Below, in pieces: positions 38,608 through 47,440 of a stretch of DNA of 64,000 nucleotides (position 1 is its first letter; each line of letters starts with the position of its first letter). This DNA comes from Vibrio harveyi NBRC 15634 = ATCC 14126 = KCTC 12724 (GTDB taxonomy: Bacteria > Pseudomonadota > Gammaproteobacteria > Enterobacterales > Vibrionaceae): positions 62,001-126,000 of the forward strand of contig NZ_BCUF01000008.1 in NCBI RefSeq assembly GCF_001591145.1, written 5' to 3'. The translations under genes were made by a program, and so were the position numbers. The notes under the pieces were generated by a model. The model made no database searches. It was not told the origin of the DNA and was given only the letters and a program-made list of their open reading frames with translations.

Positions 38608-39910
38608 GCACCGTAAAGCGCGCCCCACCTAAATGGCTTTCGCCGACAGAAAGCTCCCAACCCAGTTGCCTTGCTGCACTGGTTGCAATGGCTAACCCCA
38701 AGCCAAACCCTTTCACGTCGGCGTTACGGCTCCCATCTAAACGTGAGAACGGGATAAACACTTCTTCACGTTTCTCTTCCGGAATGCCAGGACCATCGTC
38801 TTCAATATCAACAATCCAAAAGTGCTCTACAGAACGAATCGTGACCTCTACGCTGAATTCCCCATAACGTTTTGCGTTTTGCAGTAAGTTATCCAGAACC
38901 AAGTTCCCTAACGTTGGCTGTAGATGGATAGACTGGTAATCGAGATCATTTTCAACGGTCAGCTTTGCTTGTTCTAACCCACGATAATTCATGCGACTCT
39001 TGCACCACAAAGGCAACTCAATCGTTTCGATAGAGTCTTGTAACGAATGGTTCTTAAGGCTAAGTCGAGAAAGCATCACGATGTCGGATGTCAGATCCGT
39101 AACGACGTCTACGTAACGCTCAATGTCATCATGCAGTTCAGCTTGCATCTCACCCTCAGTACGCCTTGCTAAATCAGTGGCTAATTGGATTCGACTAAGT
39201 GGCGTTCGAACTTCATGAGGGATGGCTTGAGTAAAAATGTGTGTTTGACGCACTCTTCTTTCGATTTCTGCAGACATACCATTAAAGCCGCTCGCCAGCT
39301 CTTTAACCGGTGAAGAGTATTGTTCCAACTTAACACGAGTATTCAGCTCACCTGAGCCAAATAATCCTTGTGCCTTGGTCAGTTGTCGAATCTGACGATC
39401 CAACCTTCGTACAGGGATGTATACCATAACTCCGAGGCTACAAATCACCGTGAGCAGTAGCGTCAAAATAAAGATGATTTCGGAGTCCTCATCCCAATCA
39501 ATATCCGGGCTGAAAAAATCACTCTTTTCTTTAAACACTAAGCTCTGAGTAGTATTGGGCAAAGGAAACACTGCGGCGTATATGCTTCCATCAATCAAAT
39601 AAACCGGAATACCTTGCATTCGATAAAGTAACTCGCAGTCCAAGCAAGGTGGTGTGCCATCCCAATTGTCGACAAGCGTTAAATCAAAGATGAAGAAATC
39701 TTGCTTTCCGTTTGCCGTTAACTTTTTGTAGAGAGAGTCCGGCGTACCTCGTTGTTCAATGTATTGATCAACAAAGTAAGCACCATCGTTGAGAAAAACA
39801 CTGACTTCTGTTTTGCGCATATACTCGCCCCCCATAAAAAGGAACAAGCCAATCGTTAACGCAAGACCTGTCACCAGCCCTACATAGAGACGGGAAAACA
39901 CAGAGAACAT
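38588..39910 (-). CDS. RstB-like sensor histidine kinase
   Basis: 440 residues. Two membrane helices (about 8-28 and 148-170) enclose a roughly 120-residue periplasmic sensor that contains a CLDC (CxxC) pair. HAMP, HisKA with the His in AIPHEVRTPLSR, and HATPase with GFGLGLAI follow. It is 3 bp after the response regulator on the same strand. Layout and size resemble RstB. The CxxC in the sensor could make it redox or metal responsive; this is inference. Confidence 0.88.
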   Translation of the reverse strand: MFSVFSRLYVGLVTGLALTIGLFLFMGGEYMRKTEVSVFLNDGAYFVDQYIEQRGTPDSLYKKLTANGKQDFFIFDLTLVDNWDGTPPCLDCELLYRMQGIPVYLIDGSIYAAVFPLPNTTQSLVFKEKSDFFSPDIDWDEDSEIIFILTLLLTVICSLGVMVYIPVRRLDRQIRQLTKAQGLFGSGELNTRVKLEQYSSPVKELASGFNGMSAEIERRVRQTHIFTQAIPHEVRTPLSRIQLATDLARRTEGEMQAELHDDIERYVDVVTDLTSDIVMLSRLSLKNHSLQDSIETIELPLWCKSRMNYRGLEQAKLTVENDLDYQSIHLQPTLGNLVLDNLLQNAKRYGEFSVEVTIRSVEHFWIVDIEDDGPGIPEEKREEVFIPFSRLDGSRNADVKGFGLGLAIATSAARQLGWELSVGESHLGGARFTVLIPAND

Positions 39911-39913
39911 CGA

Positions 39914-40606
39914 TTATTTGCCCGTCAGCATGTAACCGCGATTACGCACTGTTTTAATCGTTGCGGTGTGGATGTGCGCTTTGGCGAATTTTTTACGTAA
40001 CGATGAAATTCGCATATCAATTGATCGATCGGTAATGCAGTACTCAATACCTCTCGCTAAGCGGCAGCATGACTCTCGGGAGACAGGTTTGTCGACATTG
40101 AGCATCAAAAGTTCCAAGATTTCGAACTCAGAATCCGTCAGGTCAATATCTTGTTCTAGATAGTACGCTTTAGAGCGACGCGTACACAGTTCAATACCGT
40201 ATCTGCTCAATTCTGTCTCTTCAACCGTATCGACCTGACGGCAATAGCGACGCAAGGCGGCTTCAATCCGTGCTAAGAGAATATTACCTTTGATGGGCTT
40301 GGTTAGGTAATCATCAGCACCAAACTTAAACAAGCTTACTTCACTCATTTCATCGTCTGTTGCAGTCAGAACAATAATGATCCCGTGAAAAAACTCGCGT
40401 GCTTCCTGACATATCTCTGCGCCATTTTTACCCGGGAGCATCAGATCCAGCAACACCAAATCAGGCTTCAAATCTTTGATTGCATCTAGTGCATTTAGAC
40501 CATTGTCGACCACTGTCACTAGGTAGCCCTCAGCCTCTAGGTACATTTTGGTTAATCGAGCAATCTCAGAGTCATCCTCTACGAGCAAGATTTTATTGCC
40601 AACCAT
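39914..40606 (-). CDS. OmpR-family response regulator (RstA-like)
   Basis: 230 residues. Receiver domain with the acidic pair in LVEDD, phospho-acceptor Asp in LVLLDLMLPG and the Lys in LTKPIKG, then a winged-helix DNA-binding domain with the typical C-terminal VRNRGYML. It precedes its kinase by 3 bp. Tandem TTACAA repeats in the upstream region could be its binding sites. Confidence 0.92.
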   Translation of the reverse strand: MVGNKILLVEDDSEIARLTKMYLEAEGYLVTVVDNGLNALDAIKDLKPDLVLLDLMLPGKNGAEICQEAREFFHGIIIVLTATDDEMSEVSLFKFGADDYLTKPIKGNILLARIEAALRRYCRQVDTVEETELSRYGIELCTRRSKAYYLEQDIDLTDSEFEILELLMLNVDKPVSRESCCRLARGIEYCITDRSIDMRISSLRKKFAKAHIHTATIKTVRNRGYMLTGK

Positions 40607-40975
40607 GATCTATTCACTCCATCTATAAAACAGGAGAAGTATATCGTTCGTTTTGTAGGGTGCAACCCACACTGCCGACACTTTTCCTACACAGAACGGC
40701 TTACAAAGCCTTACAAACCATACATTTACAATCGGCCGTATCATTGTAGGAGTCAGAAAACAGAACAACCCTCTATTTTATAAATGAATATCAAAACTTT
40801 AATTCAGAAATAAAACCAATAATCACATATAAACCCGTTATTATTTTAGTTTTATCGAATTAATAACCTTACAACTAACCATTTTTAGTGGTTATGACTA
40901 TATTTGCGCATATAGACAGAAATTTCCTATCCCCCTACATTCCTCGGCGAACCTTCAGTTTGTGAGTACAAAAAG
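40607..40975. other. Divergent control region of the two-component pair and secreted protein gene
   Basis: About 370 bp. It holds three TTACAA elements at 40701, 40711 and 40726, and a further TTACAA near 40870. The rest is AT-rich with no recognisable RNA structure. Confidence 0.5.
40701..40731. promoter_or_regulatory. Direct TTACAA repeats, possible OmpR-family operator
   Basis: TTACAA at 40701-40706, 40711-40716 and 40726-40731. The first two are 10 bp apart, one helical turn, as is usual for OmpR-family sites; the last pair is 15 bp apart and follows a TACAT as in RstA-type boxes. Confidence 0.4.
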
Positions 40976-42505
40976 ATGAAATTCGCTCAATTAACACCTT
41001 TAGCAATGCTGTGTGTGGTCAGCCTATCTTCGTTCGGTAGCAATGAATTCAGTTCGGATACGTCAACACCTCAACCAAATCCAATCACAAGCACCGTATC
41101 TATCCCAGCAGCCGTCTCTTCACAGTTTCCACCGAAGTTAAAAGTCGCTTCTGATGCGGGGTTTACCCACTACTTGAAAGTTTCTGTTCCAGCAACCCAC
41201 GATGACCAATCATTTCATATCATTGCGGTCGATGATGGAGCAAATAATGAGAAAATTTTTCGCGCAGCCAAAATCATCCAGCACTTACTCACAAACCAAC
41301 CGGGGTCTAAATTCGGTGCCGACAAATCTGAGATCGCTAAGACACTAGCTGAGCACGATGCCACTTTAATGCTGACGAGAGACGATGATCAAAGCAATGA
41401 GCTATTAACTAAAGTTTTTGTTGGGGAACTGATTCGCCAAAACAAATTGAGTAATGCGGTTTTAGATTCTGGTTTAACACACAGTTTTGATACCGATTCT
41501 TTAGAAAAGTTTGTTGCTAGCATGACGGTATTGAGTGAGGACGATATGGATGTTCTCATCGATTCCATCACGTCCACATTAATGAGCAGCCAAGACACGC
41601 CAAATTGGCTGATAAACAGTCAATCTTTGATGTATCGAGAGCTGACAGTCGAAGGTGACTGTCATTACATGAGCAACTTTTCGGATTACTGCGCCTATCT
41701 CGGAGAACACGCCGATCGAGATGCCGCTTTTGAAGAAATTTTACACTTGGTCCAAGCGCAAGGTATTGCACCTAACCCGTCGACTTCGTCATTGCAAAAT
41801 GAAATCCAAGCACACGCGCTAAACATCTACAACGACGCTCAAGCAGGTAAGCAAACTGTCTGGCAACCGACTCAGCGTGATTGGCAAGATTGGGAGTCTG
41901 ACGACTTTGATCCTGAACGTGTAAAACAAACGGGAACATCTTATTCTCACGAATACTTTGCTGCCGCTTTTGAAGCCTACATGGGCGTAGCAAAAGCAAA
42001 TGGGCATGGCTTAGATGGCTATCAAGCACTGACTCGTTCAGCGATGCACACGCAAGATCCACCAGCCGTTGAGTGGATTAGTGAACTCTTCCACAGCCAC
42101 TTACAATACATTGCACACATCGATTCTGAAGGCGTCAAAGTCTACACAGATAACACGCGACCAGGTACGGTTCCTACCTTCCGTATGTCACCAAATGAAA
42201 ACGGTGTAGTTGAAGCATACACCTATAAATCCCAATGGTTAATAAACGTGAAGATCATTGGCGACCAAGCGATGGATGTCATCGGGAATGATCAAAATAA
42301 TACATTTGAAGGCAACGGGCAAAACAACCGTATTTACGGCGAAGGTGGCGTTAACACTTATATCGTTTCGCACGCATTCGCAGACTGTACCCTTGTAACT
42401 GCGAAGAACGTATCAGTGACCTGCCCTAGCACTGGTACCGATGAATTATTCGATATACACAACATTCAATTTACCGATCAAATCCTAGATGTAACCAAGC
42501 GATAA
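40976..42505 (+). CDS. Secreted protein with EExxH motif and RTX-like C-terminus
   Basis: 509 residues. Signal peptide to about residue 22. A central region holds FEEILHLVQ (Glu253, Glu254, His257) and, 70 residues later, EYFAAAFEAYMG. This resembles the helix pair of zinc peptidases, but with Glu in place of the first His, so activity is uncertain. The C-terminal part (about 420-500) has degenerate RTX nonapeptides (GNDQNNTFEGNGQNN, GEGGVNTYIV) and the HNIQFTDQ ending typical of such domains. Four or more Cys may form disulfides. It is followed directly by a lipoprotein gene and is divergent from an RstAB-like pair. I do not know a named homologue. Confidence 0.7.
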   Translation: MKFAQLTPLAMLCVVSLSSFGSNEFSSDTSTPQPNPITSTVSIPAAVSSQFPPKLKVASDAGFTHYLKVSVPATHDDQSFHIIAVDDGANNEKIFRAAKIIQHLLTNQPGSKFGADKSEIAKTLAEHDATLMLTRDDDQSNELLTKVFVGELIRQNKLSNAVLDSGLTHSFDTDSLEKFVASMTVLSEDDMDVLIDSITSTLMSSQDTPNWLINSQSLMYRELTVEGDCHYMSNFSDYCAYLGEHADRDAAFEEILHLVQAQGIAPNPSTSSLQNEIQAHALNIYNDAQAGKQTVWQPTQRDWQDWESDDFDPERVKQTGTSYSHEYFAAAFEAYMGVAKANGHGLDGYQALTRSAMHTQDPPAVEWISELFHSHLQYIAHIDSEGVKVYTDNTRPGTVPTFRMSPNENGVVEAYTYKSQWLINVKIIGDQAMDVIGNDQNNTFEGNGQNNRIYGEGGVNTYIVSHAFADCTLVTAKNVSVTCPSTGTDELFDIHNIQFTDQILDVTKR

Positions 42506-43207
42506 ATGATGAAAAACATGAAGAAACTTACTTTGCTCGCCCCTTTGTTCCTTGTTGGTTGTGGTGGTCTCGCCGTAATGGATCGATCCGATGCGGTGAA
42601 AGCACAACCAGAAATGTTGGTCAAAACCGATGGCGATTTCTGGGGATTTGGCGCTGATGGCTATTTCGACTTTGCTGGTAAGTACAAAGGAAAATACTCA
42701 CGCAGCGCCTCAAAGTCGAGCTGGTTTAATCGCGTATCGTTTAAAGACGGGGCGATGGGTGCAGAAGTCACGCGTATCGACAATGGTAAAACTTGGCTAT
42801 TGAGTTGCACGGGCGGCGGCATGTCAGTTAACTATATGGGCGTCGATTTCGGTGGAAACGATCCTTACACATGCCAAATCACCCAAGACGGTGTAAAAGT
42901 CGGTGAGTTTGCGATGGAGCCTAAATCGGCACTGATTGATATCAGCTTAGAAAAGAAAGAAACAGGCACCGTTCGCGTTGGCGACACTCATTTCAATGTG
43001 GAAACCGTACACACTAGCCCTGATTCCATGATGGCGGTAGACATTCCATTGGGTTACAGCTTTAAACAAGGCACACAAGAAATTGCGGCAGTGCAAACCA
43101 ACGGCACAATCGCAGTACAGATGTTGCCAGAACTTAGCGAGCAACAAAAAGATGTTGTTGCTATCGGTGCGGTTGCAAGTGCACTGAGCTGGCGTCCCAA
43201 GCAGTAA
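42506..43207 (+). CDS. Lipoprotein of unknown function
   Basis: About 233 residues with a lipoprotein signal: KKLTLLAPLFLVGC, lipobox Cys at about residue 19. The mature part is beta-rich with several Gly-aromatic repeats (WGFGADGYFDFAGKYKGKYS). ATG codons occur at 42506, 42509 and 42518; the first directly follows the stop of the preceding gene, so the two are coupled. Family unknown to me. It probably sits in the outer membrane and may act with the secreted protein before it. Confidence 0.72.
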   Translation: MMKNMKKLTLLAPLFLVGCGGLAVMDRSDAVKAQPEMLVKTDGDFWGFGADGYFDFAGKYKGKYSRSASKSSWFNRVSFKDGAMGAEVTRIDNGKTWLLSCTGGGMSVNYMGVDFGGNDPYTCQITQDGVKVGEFAMEPKSALIDISLEKKETGTVRVGDTHFNVETVHTSPDSMMAVDIPLGYSFKQGTQEIAAVQTNGTIAVQMLPELSEQQKDVVAIGAVASALSWRPKQ

Positions 43208-43228
43208 ACGTCTCATACCCTAAAAACC

Positions 43229-43258
43229 AAAGCCGCTAAAACGAGCGGCTTTTGTTTA
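43229..43258 (+). terminator. Intrinsic terminator after the lipoprotein gene
   Basis: AAAGCCGCT, 6 nt, AGCGGCTTT followed by TGTTT. Confidence 0.85.
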
Positions 43259-43283
43259 CTAACAACACTTGTTCTTACAAAGG

Positions 43284-44285
43284 CTATTTTTCCAATCGAG
43301 CCACATATTGCTTAGGCGTTAAACCACGATGTTTTTTGAACATACGATTAAAGCTGGCCACATTGGTGTAACCGAGGCGCGCCGCTATATCTTCAATGCT
43401 GACGTGCTTACTCAACAAACCCGCAGCAACATTGCTCAATACGTAACCCGATACCGTGGAGAAATTGAGACCTAGTTTATGAAGCCGGCGCTGAAACTGC
43501 TGGTCAGATAATCCTAACAACGCAGAGACACGCTCTAGCGTTGGTAATCCGTAATGACTGCTGTAGTGCACCACTTCATATATCACTTTCAGCTCATCTT
43601 CTGGATCTGGCATATTGAGTAAATCATCCAAATCGGAAAAACTCATTGCTAAACGGTTGTCCTCGCGATGAATTACCTGTCGAGAAGCAAGACGGTCATC
43701 GCCGTTAATCCATATTTCGGTCTTGGGTTGGCTCCATTCTACTTCACAGCCAAAGTACTCTTTATAGAGCTCACCGTTTTTCCTAGAGCCAGAAATCATC
43801 ACGCGCAATGGTTTGTAATCTTGTCCCAGAAATTCACGTAAAATCTTAATCATGAAAATCGCACAGCGAATGCTGTCATGTACTTTCACTGAGGTTTCAA
43901 CGAAGGGGTTATGGTAAGTCCACTTGATGATCTTCCCTGACTGCTCGCCAGCAAAAAAAGCCCCCGATTGCAGGTTACTCACTCCGTAATTCACACGTCG
44001 AATCGTACTGGCTAAATCGTTACCAGAAAATAACCATCGACCGACAGGACCGAGTTTCTGCAATTCGATGCCACGACTCAAATTAAGCACCACATCAGGA
44101 TCATTACTGAGTTGCTCAACACGTCGATACCATTCCGCGACCGCCTTTAAAGGCACCAATGTCATTGGGTTATGAAACACCGACGACGGGATCCCAAGCT
44201 CTTCAGAGCTCAAATTATACTTAGATAACGCGAGGTTATGCATATTTAAAATACCCATCGCGCGAATAAATCGAACCGTTTTCAT
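43284..44285 (-). CDS. AraC family transcriptional regulator
   Basis: 333 residues from ATG at 44285. An N-terminal Arabinose-binding-like domain of the type seen in OruR/ArgR-like AraC proteins is followed by a C-terminal double HTH (about 240-330) with SIEDIAARLGYTNVASFNRMF and the closing RGLTPKQY, classic for the family. It is divergent from a YiaW/YiaV-like pair and may control it. Effector unknown. Confidence 0.9.
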   Translation of the reverse strand: MKTVRFIRAMGILNMHNLALSKYNLSSEELGIPSSVFHNPMTLVPLKAVAEWYRRVEQLSNDPDVVLNLSRGIELQKLGPVGRWLFSGNDLASTIRRVNYGVSNLQSGAFFAGEQSGKIIKWTYHNPFVETSVKVHDSIRCAIFMIKILREFLGQDYKPLRVMISGSRKNGELYKEYFGCEVEWSQPKTEIWINGDDRLASRQVIHREDNRLAMSFSDLDDLLNMPDPEDELKVIYEVVHYSSHYGLPTLERVSALLGLSDQQFQRRLHKLGLNFSTVSGYVLSNVAAGLLSKHVSIEDIAARLGYTNVASFNRMFKKHRGLTPKQYVARLEK

Positions 44286-44392
44286 AACCAATTACATCAA
44301 ATTTAATCTTCTAGTGATTGAATTTGTCACAAACCCTCACCTATTTCAATTCCAGATCACAATACGCCAACAGTTTGATAGAGGAGTGTTTA

Positions 44393-44719
44393 ATGAGTTT
44401 ACTGAGTGTCCCATTTGTCGGAACAGGCGCAGATACAGCGTTACATGTTGTCGCTGCCGTCGTTTTGATCGCGAGTGTCGCTGGCGCATGTTACGGCTTT
44501 TGGAAAATCCATGAGTTGCCAATCAATAAGGCACACAGCAAAGACCATCACCAGATAGGGCTTATCACCGCCCTAACCTGGATAGGATTTGTCTGGCACT
44601 GGGTATGGGTGTTAGCCGTAATCTTTGCATTCGTTGATATGGAAAAAGCCATCATCAATCTGCGTGATACATGGAAAAGTAAACCGCAAACAGAAACACA
44701 GCCACAAGAGGAGGCATAA
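44393..44719 (+). CDS. Inner membrane protein, DUF3302 (YiaW-like)
   Basis: 108 residues from ATG at 44393, with GAGGAG 7 nt upstream; an upstream in-frame ATG at 44318 lacks a site. Two membrane helices with a conserved WKIHELPINKAH loop and a charged C-terminus. DUF3302 proteins such as E. coli YiaW are encoded beside an HlyD-type protein, as here. Function unknown. The stop overlaps the next start by one base. Confidence 0.75.
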   Translation: MSLLSVPFVGTGADTALHVVAAVVLIASVAGACYGFWKIHELPINKAHSKDHHQIGLITALTWIGFVWHWVWVLAVIFAFVDMEKAIINLRDTWKSKPQTETQPQEEA

Positions 44720-45942
44720 TGTTAGAAGGTTTAGCGGTATGGGCACTCTTCATCTACCTGCTCCGTTTAGTCGGTATGCCTTGGAACAAAGCAACCAAAT
44801 CGTTCGCTTATCTTGGCGGTTTAGGTTGGTTAATGTTCGTATGGGTAGGTCTCATTAACTTCACGCCTATGGACTTATCTGGCGGCTCTGTTGTGCAATC
44901 ACCGCACATCCAATTGCGTCCAGATTCGACCAACGTGAAAGGCAAAGTTGACCATATTTACATCAAACCAAATCAACAGATTGAGAAAGGTCAGCTCATT
45001 TACGAACTCGATCCAACGCAGTATGAGATCGCATTGAACCAAGCAAACGTGTCAGCTGATTCGGCTCGAGTAGCACTGGCAACAGCACAAGGTGATATCG
45101 AGATTGAAGAAGCAAACCATCAAGCTCTGGTACAAGATCTAGAAACCTCCAAGAGCCAATTAGAAGCGGCGAAAGTTGACTACAAATTGCAGAAAAAGAT
45201 GCTCGATCGTTACGTTGAACAAAACCGTGTGGTCCAAAACACCATCACGGAAAGCGACATCGACAAACAATCGAGTGCCGTTGATATGGCACGCCACAAC
45301 GTGTTAACTCTTGAATCTCAAATTAAGAAGAAACAAGTTGATATCTCACGAGCAAAACTGGCAATTCATAAAGCAGAATTAGCAGTTGAAACCAAACAGG
45401 CTGAATTGCGCCAAGCTGAGGAGCAAATTGCAAAAGCGCAATGGGATTTGAACAGTACAAAAGTTCACGCACCAGCAGATGGCTTTGTGACCAACTTTAT
45501 CTTGCGTGAAGGTCAACGTGTTTCAATGATGCCGCGTATCAATATGTACACCAACGAGAAGTACGTTCTGATGCGCGTCAATCACCAAGCGATTCGTAAC
45601 ATCAAACCAGGTCAACCTGCGGAATTCTCTTCTTCGGTTTATCCTGGCAAGATCTTCTCTGCAACCGTAGAGGGCATTGTTGAAGCGACTGGTGAGTCAC
45701 AAGGCAACCTACTTGGTTTGGATGATTCCGTTCGCGCGACAACTGGCAAGAACTTACAGAATAAGCATCACTTTGTCCGCCTTAAGATTGACGAGCCAGA
45801 AGGCTACGATATCCCTGTCGGTTCGGTTGGCTTAGCATGGGTCAGCGGCGAGAAGCCGATCGGTTTCCTAGCGTTCTTGGATGTGATTCGTGGCATCATC
45901 ATCCGAATGAAGTCTCAACTGTACTTCTTCTACTCTATCTAA
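44719..45942 (+). CDS. HlyD/EmrA-type membrane fusion protein (YiaV-like)
   Basis: 407 residues. Two hydrophobic stretches at the N-terminus (about 2-20, 31-50) are followed by the biotinyl-lipoyl-like half motifs (VDHIYIKPNQQIEKGQLIYEL split around a long coiled coil, about 105-250) and a beta-barrel domain. Such adaptors link an inner membrane transporter to an outer membrane channel. No dedicated transporter gene follows, only the YiaW-like protein before it. Confidence 0.85.
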   Translation: MLEGLAVWALFIYLLRLVGMPWNKATKSFAYLGGLGWLMFVWVGLINFTPMDLSGGSVVQSPHIQLRPDSTNVKGKVDHIYIKPNQQIEKGQLIYELDPTQYEIALNQANVSADSARVALATAQGDIEIEEANHQALVQDLETSKSQLEAAKVDYKLQKKMLDRYVEQNRVVQNTITESDIDKQSSAVDMARHNVLTLESQIKKKQVDISRAKLAIHKAELAVETKQAELRQAEEQIAKAQWDLNSTKVHAPADGFVTNFILREGQRVSMMPRINMYTNEKYVLMRVNHQAIRNIKPGQPAEFSSSVYPGKIFSATVEGIVEATGESQGNLLGLDDSVRATTGKNLQNKHHFVRLKIDEPEGYDIPVGSVGLAWVSGEKPIGFLAFLDVIRGIIIRMKSQLYFFYSI

Positions 45943-45949
45943 ACTCATA

Positions 45950-45978
45950 AACCGCCAGTTCTGCTGGCGGTTTTCTTT
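45950..45978 (+). terminator. Intrinsic terminator after the YiaV-like gene
   Basis: AACCGCCAG, 5 nt, CTGGCGGTT followed by TTCTTTT. Confidence 0.88.
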
Positions 45979-46043
45979 TCATTTGTATCCAAGCACGTAC
46001 TTTTCCCGTATAACAAATAGTTAGTCATAAGCGGAGAAGATTC

Positions 46044-47366
46044 ATGTCGGCAAAGGAAAGAAGCCTACCTACCCATCGTATCTCAAGATTCAGCAAGTTT
46101 GCTTCCCTTGCAACCCGTGTCGCAGGCAACGTAATTGCAGAAGGCACTAAACAAATCGCCAAAGGTAATAAACCTAAAGCGAAAGACCTGTTGCTGACGC
46201 CACAAAACATCGCGCGTTTAACAGACCAACTTGCTCACTTGCGTGGCGCTGCAATGAAGCTTGGTCAAATGCTCTCAATGGATGCTGGTGATGTTTTAGA
46301 ACCTGAACTCGCCGATATTCTCTCCCGCCTTCGCTCCAATGCAGACCCGATGCCAGCCAAACAGCTAAATGGAGTAATGGAAAGTTCATTAGGGACGAAT
46401 TGGAAAGCCGAGTTCCTGTCCTTTAACTTCAAGCCAATTGCCAGTGCCTCAATCGGACAAGTACACCAAGCCTACAGCGACGGAGGTGATAACCTAGCAG
46501 TCAAAGTGCAATATCCTGGCATAAAAAAGAGCATCGACAGCGACGTAGACAACGTGGGTACTTTGCTCAAAGTCGTTGGGTTGATTCCCGAGTCTGTTGA
46601 TTACAAAGGGTTGCTGGAAGAAGCCAAAAAGCAACTGCATGATGAAGCCGATTACGCACGAGAAGCGCAATTTGCCATTCGTTATCATGACGCTTTGAAG
46701 GATCACCCTCATTTTGTCGTGCCAAAGATTCACACTGAAAGTTGTTCAGAATCCGTTCTCGCTATGGAATTCATTGATGGCAGCCCGATTGAGCAAATTG
46801 AACACTATGACCAAAATACGCGTGACTTCGTTATGCACAGCCTGCTCGAATTGCTATTCCGAGAGCTGTTCGAATTCAAGATGGTGCAAACCGATCCCAA
46901 CTTTGCCAACTATTTATACATAGAGAACACCCGTCAAATCGGCTTGTTAGATTTCGGTGCGACTCGCGAGTACAGCGAACGATTCAGCACTGGTTATCGC
47001 CAAGCTTTTGCATCGGTTGTTAACGACGACGAACAAGGCTTGAGCGATGCACTGGAACAGATTGGTTTCTTCAGCACAACCATCATGCCTACGCAGCGCC
47101 AAGCGATTCTTGATTTGGTAAAAATGGCATGTGAGCCAATGTTAGTGGATGAGCCTTATGACTTCAAAGCCAGTGGTTTAGCCCAGAAACTTAGAGAAGC
47201 TGGCACCATTCTAAGCATGGAGCAAGACTACTGGCACACGCCACCAGCAGATGCCCTATTCCTACATAGAAAGATCGGCGGAATGTACTTGCTGGCAGCC
47301 CGTATTGGCGCAAAAGTGAACATTCGCCAATTGGTCTCACCTTACCTACAGATAAGTAACCAATAG
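46044..47366 (+). CDS. ABC1/UbiB-type atypical kinase
   Basis: 440 residues. The family marks are AMKLGQMLS (KxGQ motif, about 70-78), the Ala-rich loop ASIGQVHQA in place of the glycine-rich loop, AVKVQYPG with the catalytic Lys, QTDPNFANYLY, and LLDFGATRE with the metal-binding Asp. ABC1 proteins are ATPases or kinases linked to ubiquinone synthesis and lipid handling. This is likely the non-UbiB paralogue, since it lacks the C-terminal membrane helices of UbiB and stands alone. Confidence 0.9.
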   Translation: MSAKERSLPTHRISRFSKFASLATRVAGNVIAEGTKQIAKGNKPKAKDLLLTPQNIARLTDQLAHLRGAAMKLGQMLSMDAGDVLEPELADILSRLRSNADPMPAKQLNGVMESSLGTNWKAEFLSFNFKPIASASIGQVHQAYSDGGDNLAVKVQYPGIKKSIDSDVDNVGTLLKVVGLIPESVDYKGLLEEAKKQLHDEADYAREAQFAIRYHDALKDHPHFVVPKIHTESCSESVLAMEFIDGSPIEQIEHYDQNTRDFVMHSLLELLFRELFEFKMVQTDPNFANYLYIENTRQIGLLDFGATREYSERFSTGYRQAFASVVNDDEQGLSDALEQIGFFSTTIMPTQRQAILDLVKMACEPMLVDEPYDFKASGLAQKLREAGTILSMEQDYWHTPPADALFLHRKIGGMYLLAARIGAKVNIRQLVSPYLQISNQ

Positions 47367-47440
47367 GCTATTGTTTTTCTGCTATTTTCGAGTACCTTGA
47401 TCAGCTGCCTATAAGAATAATCTGACTGTCGGGGTGCTCG

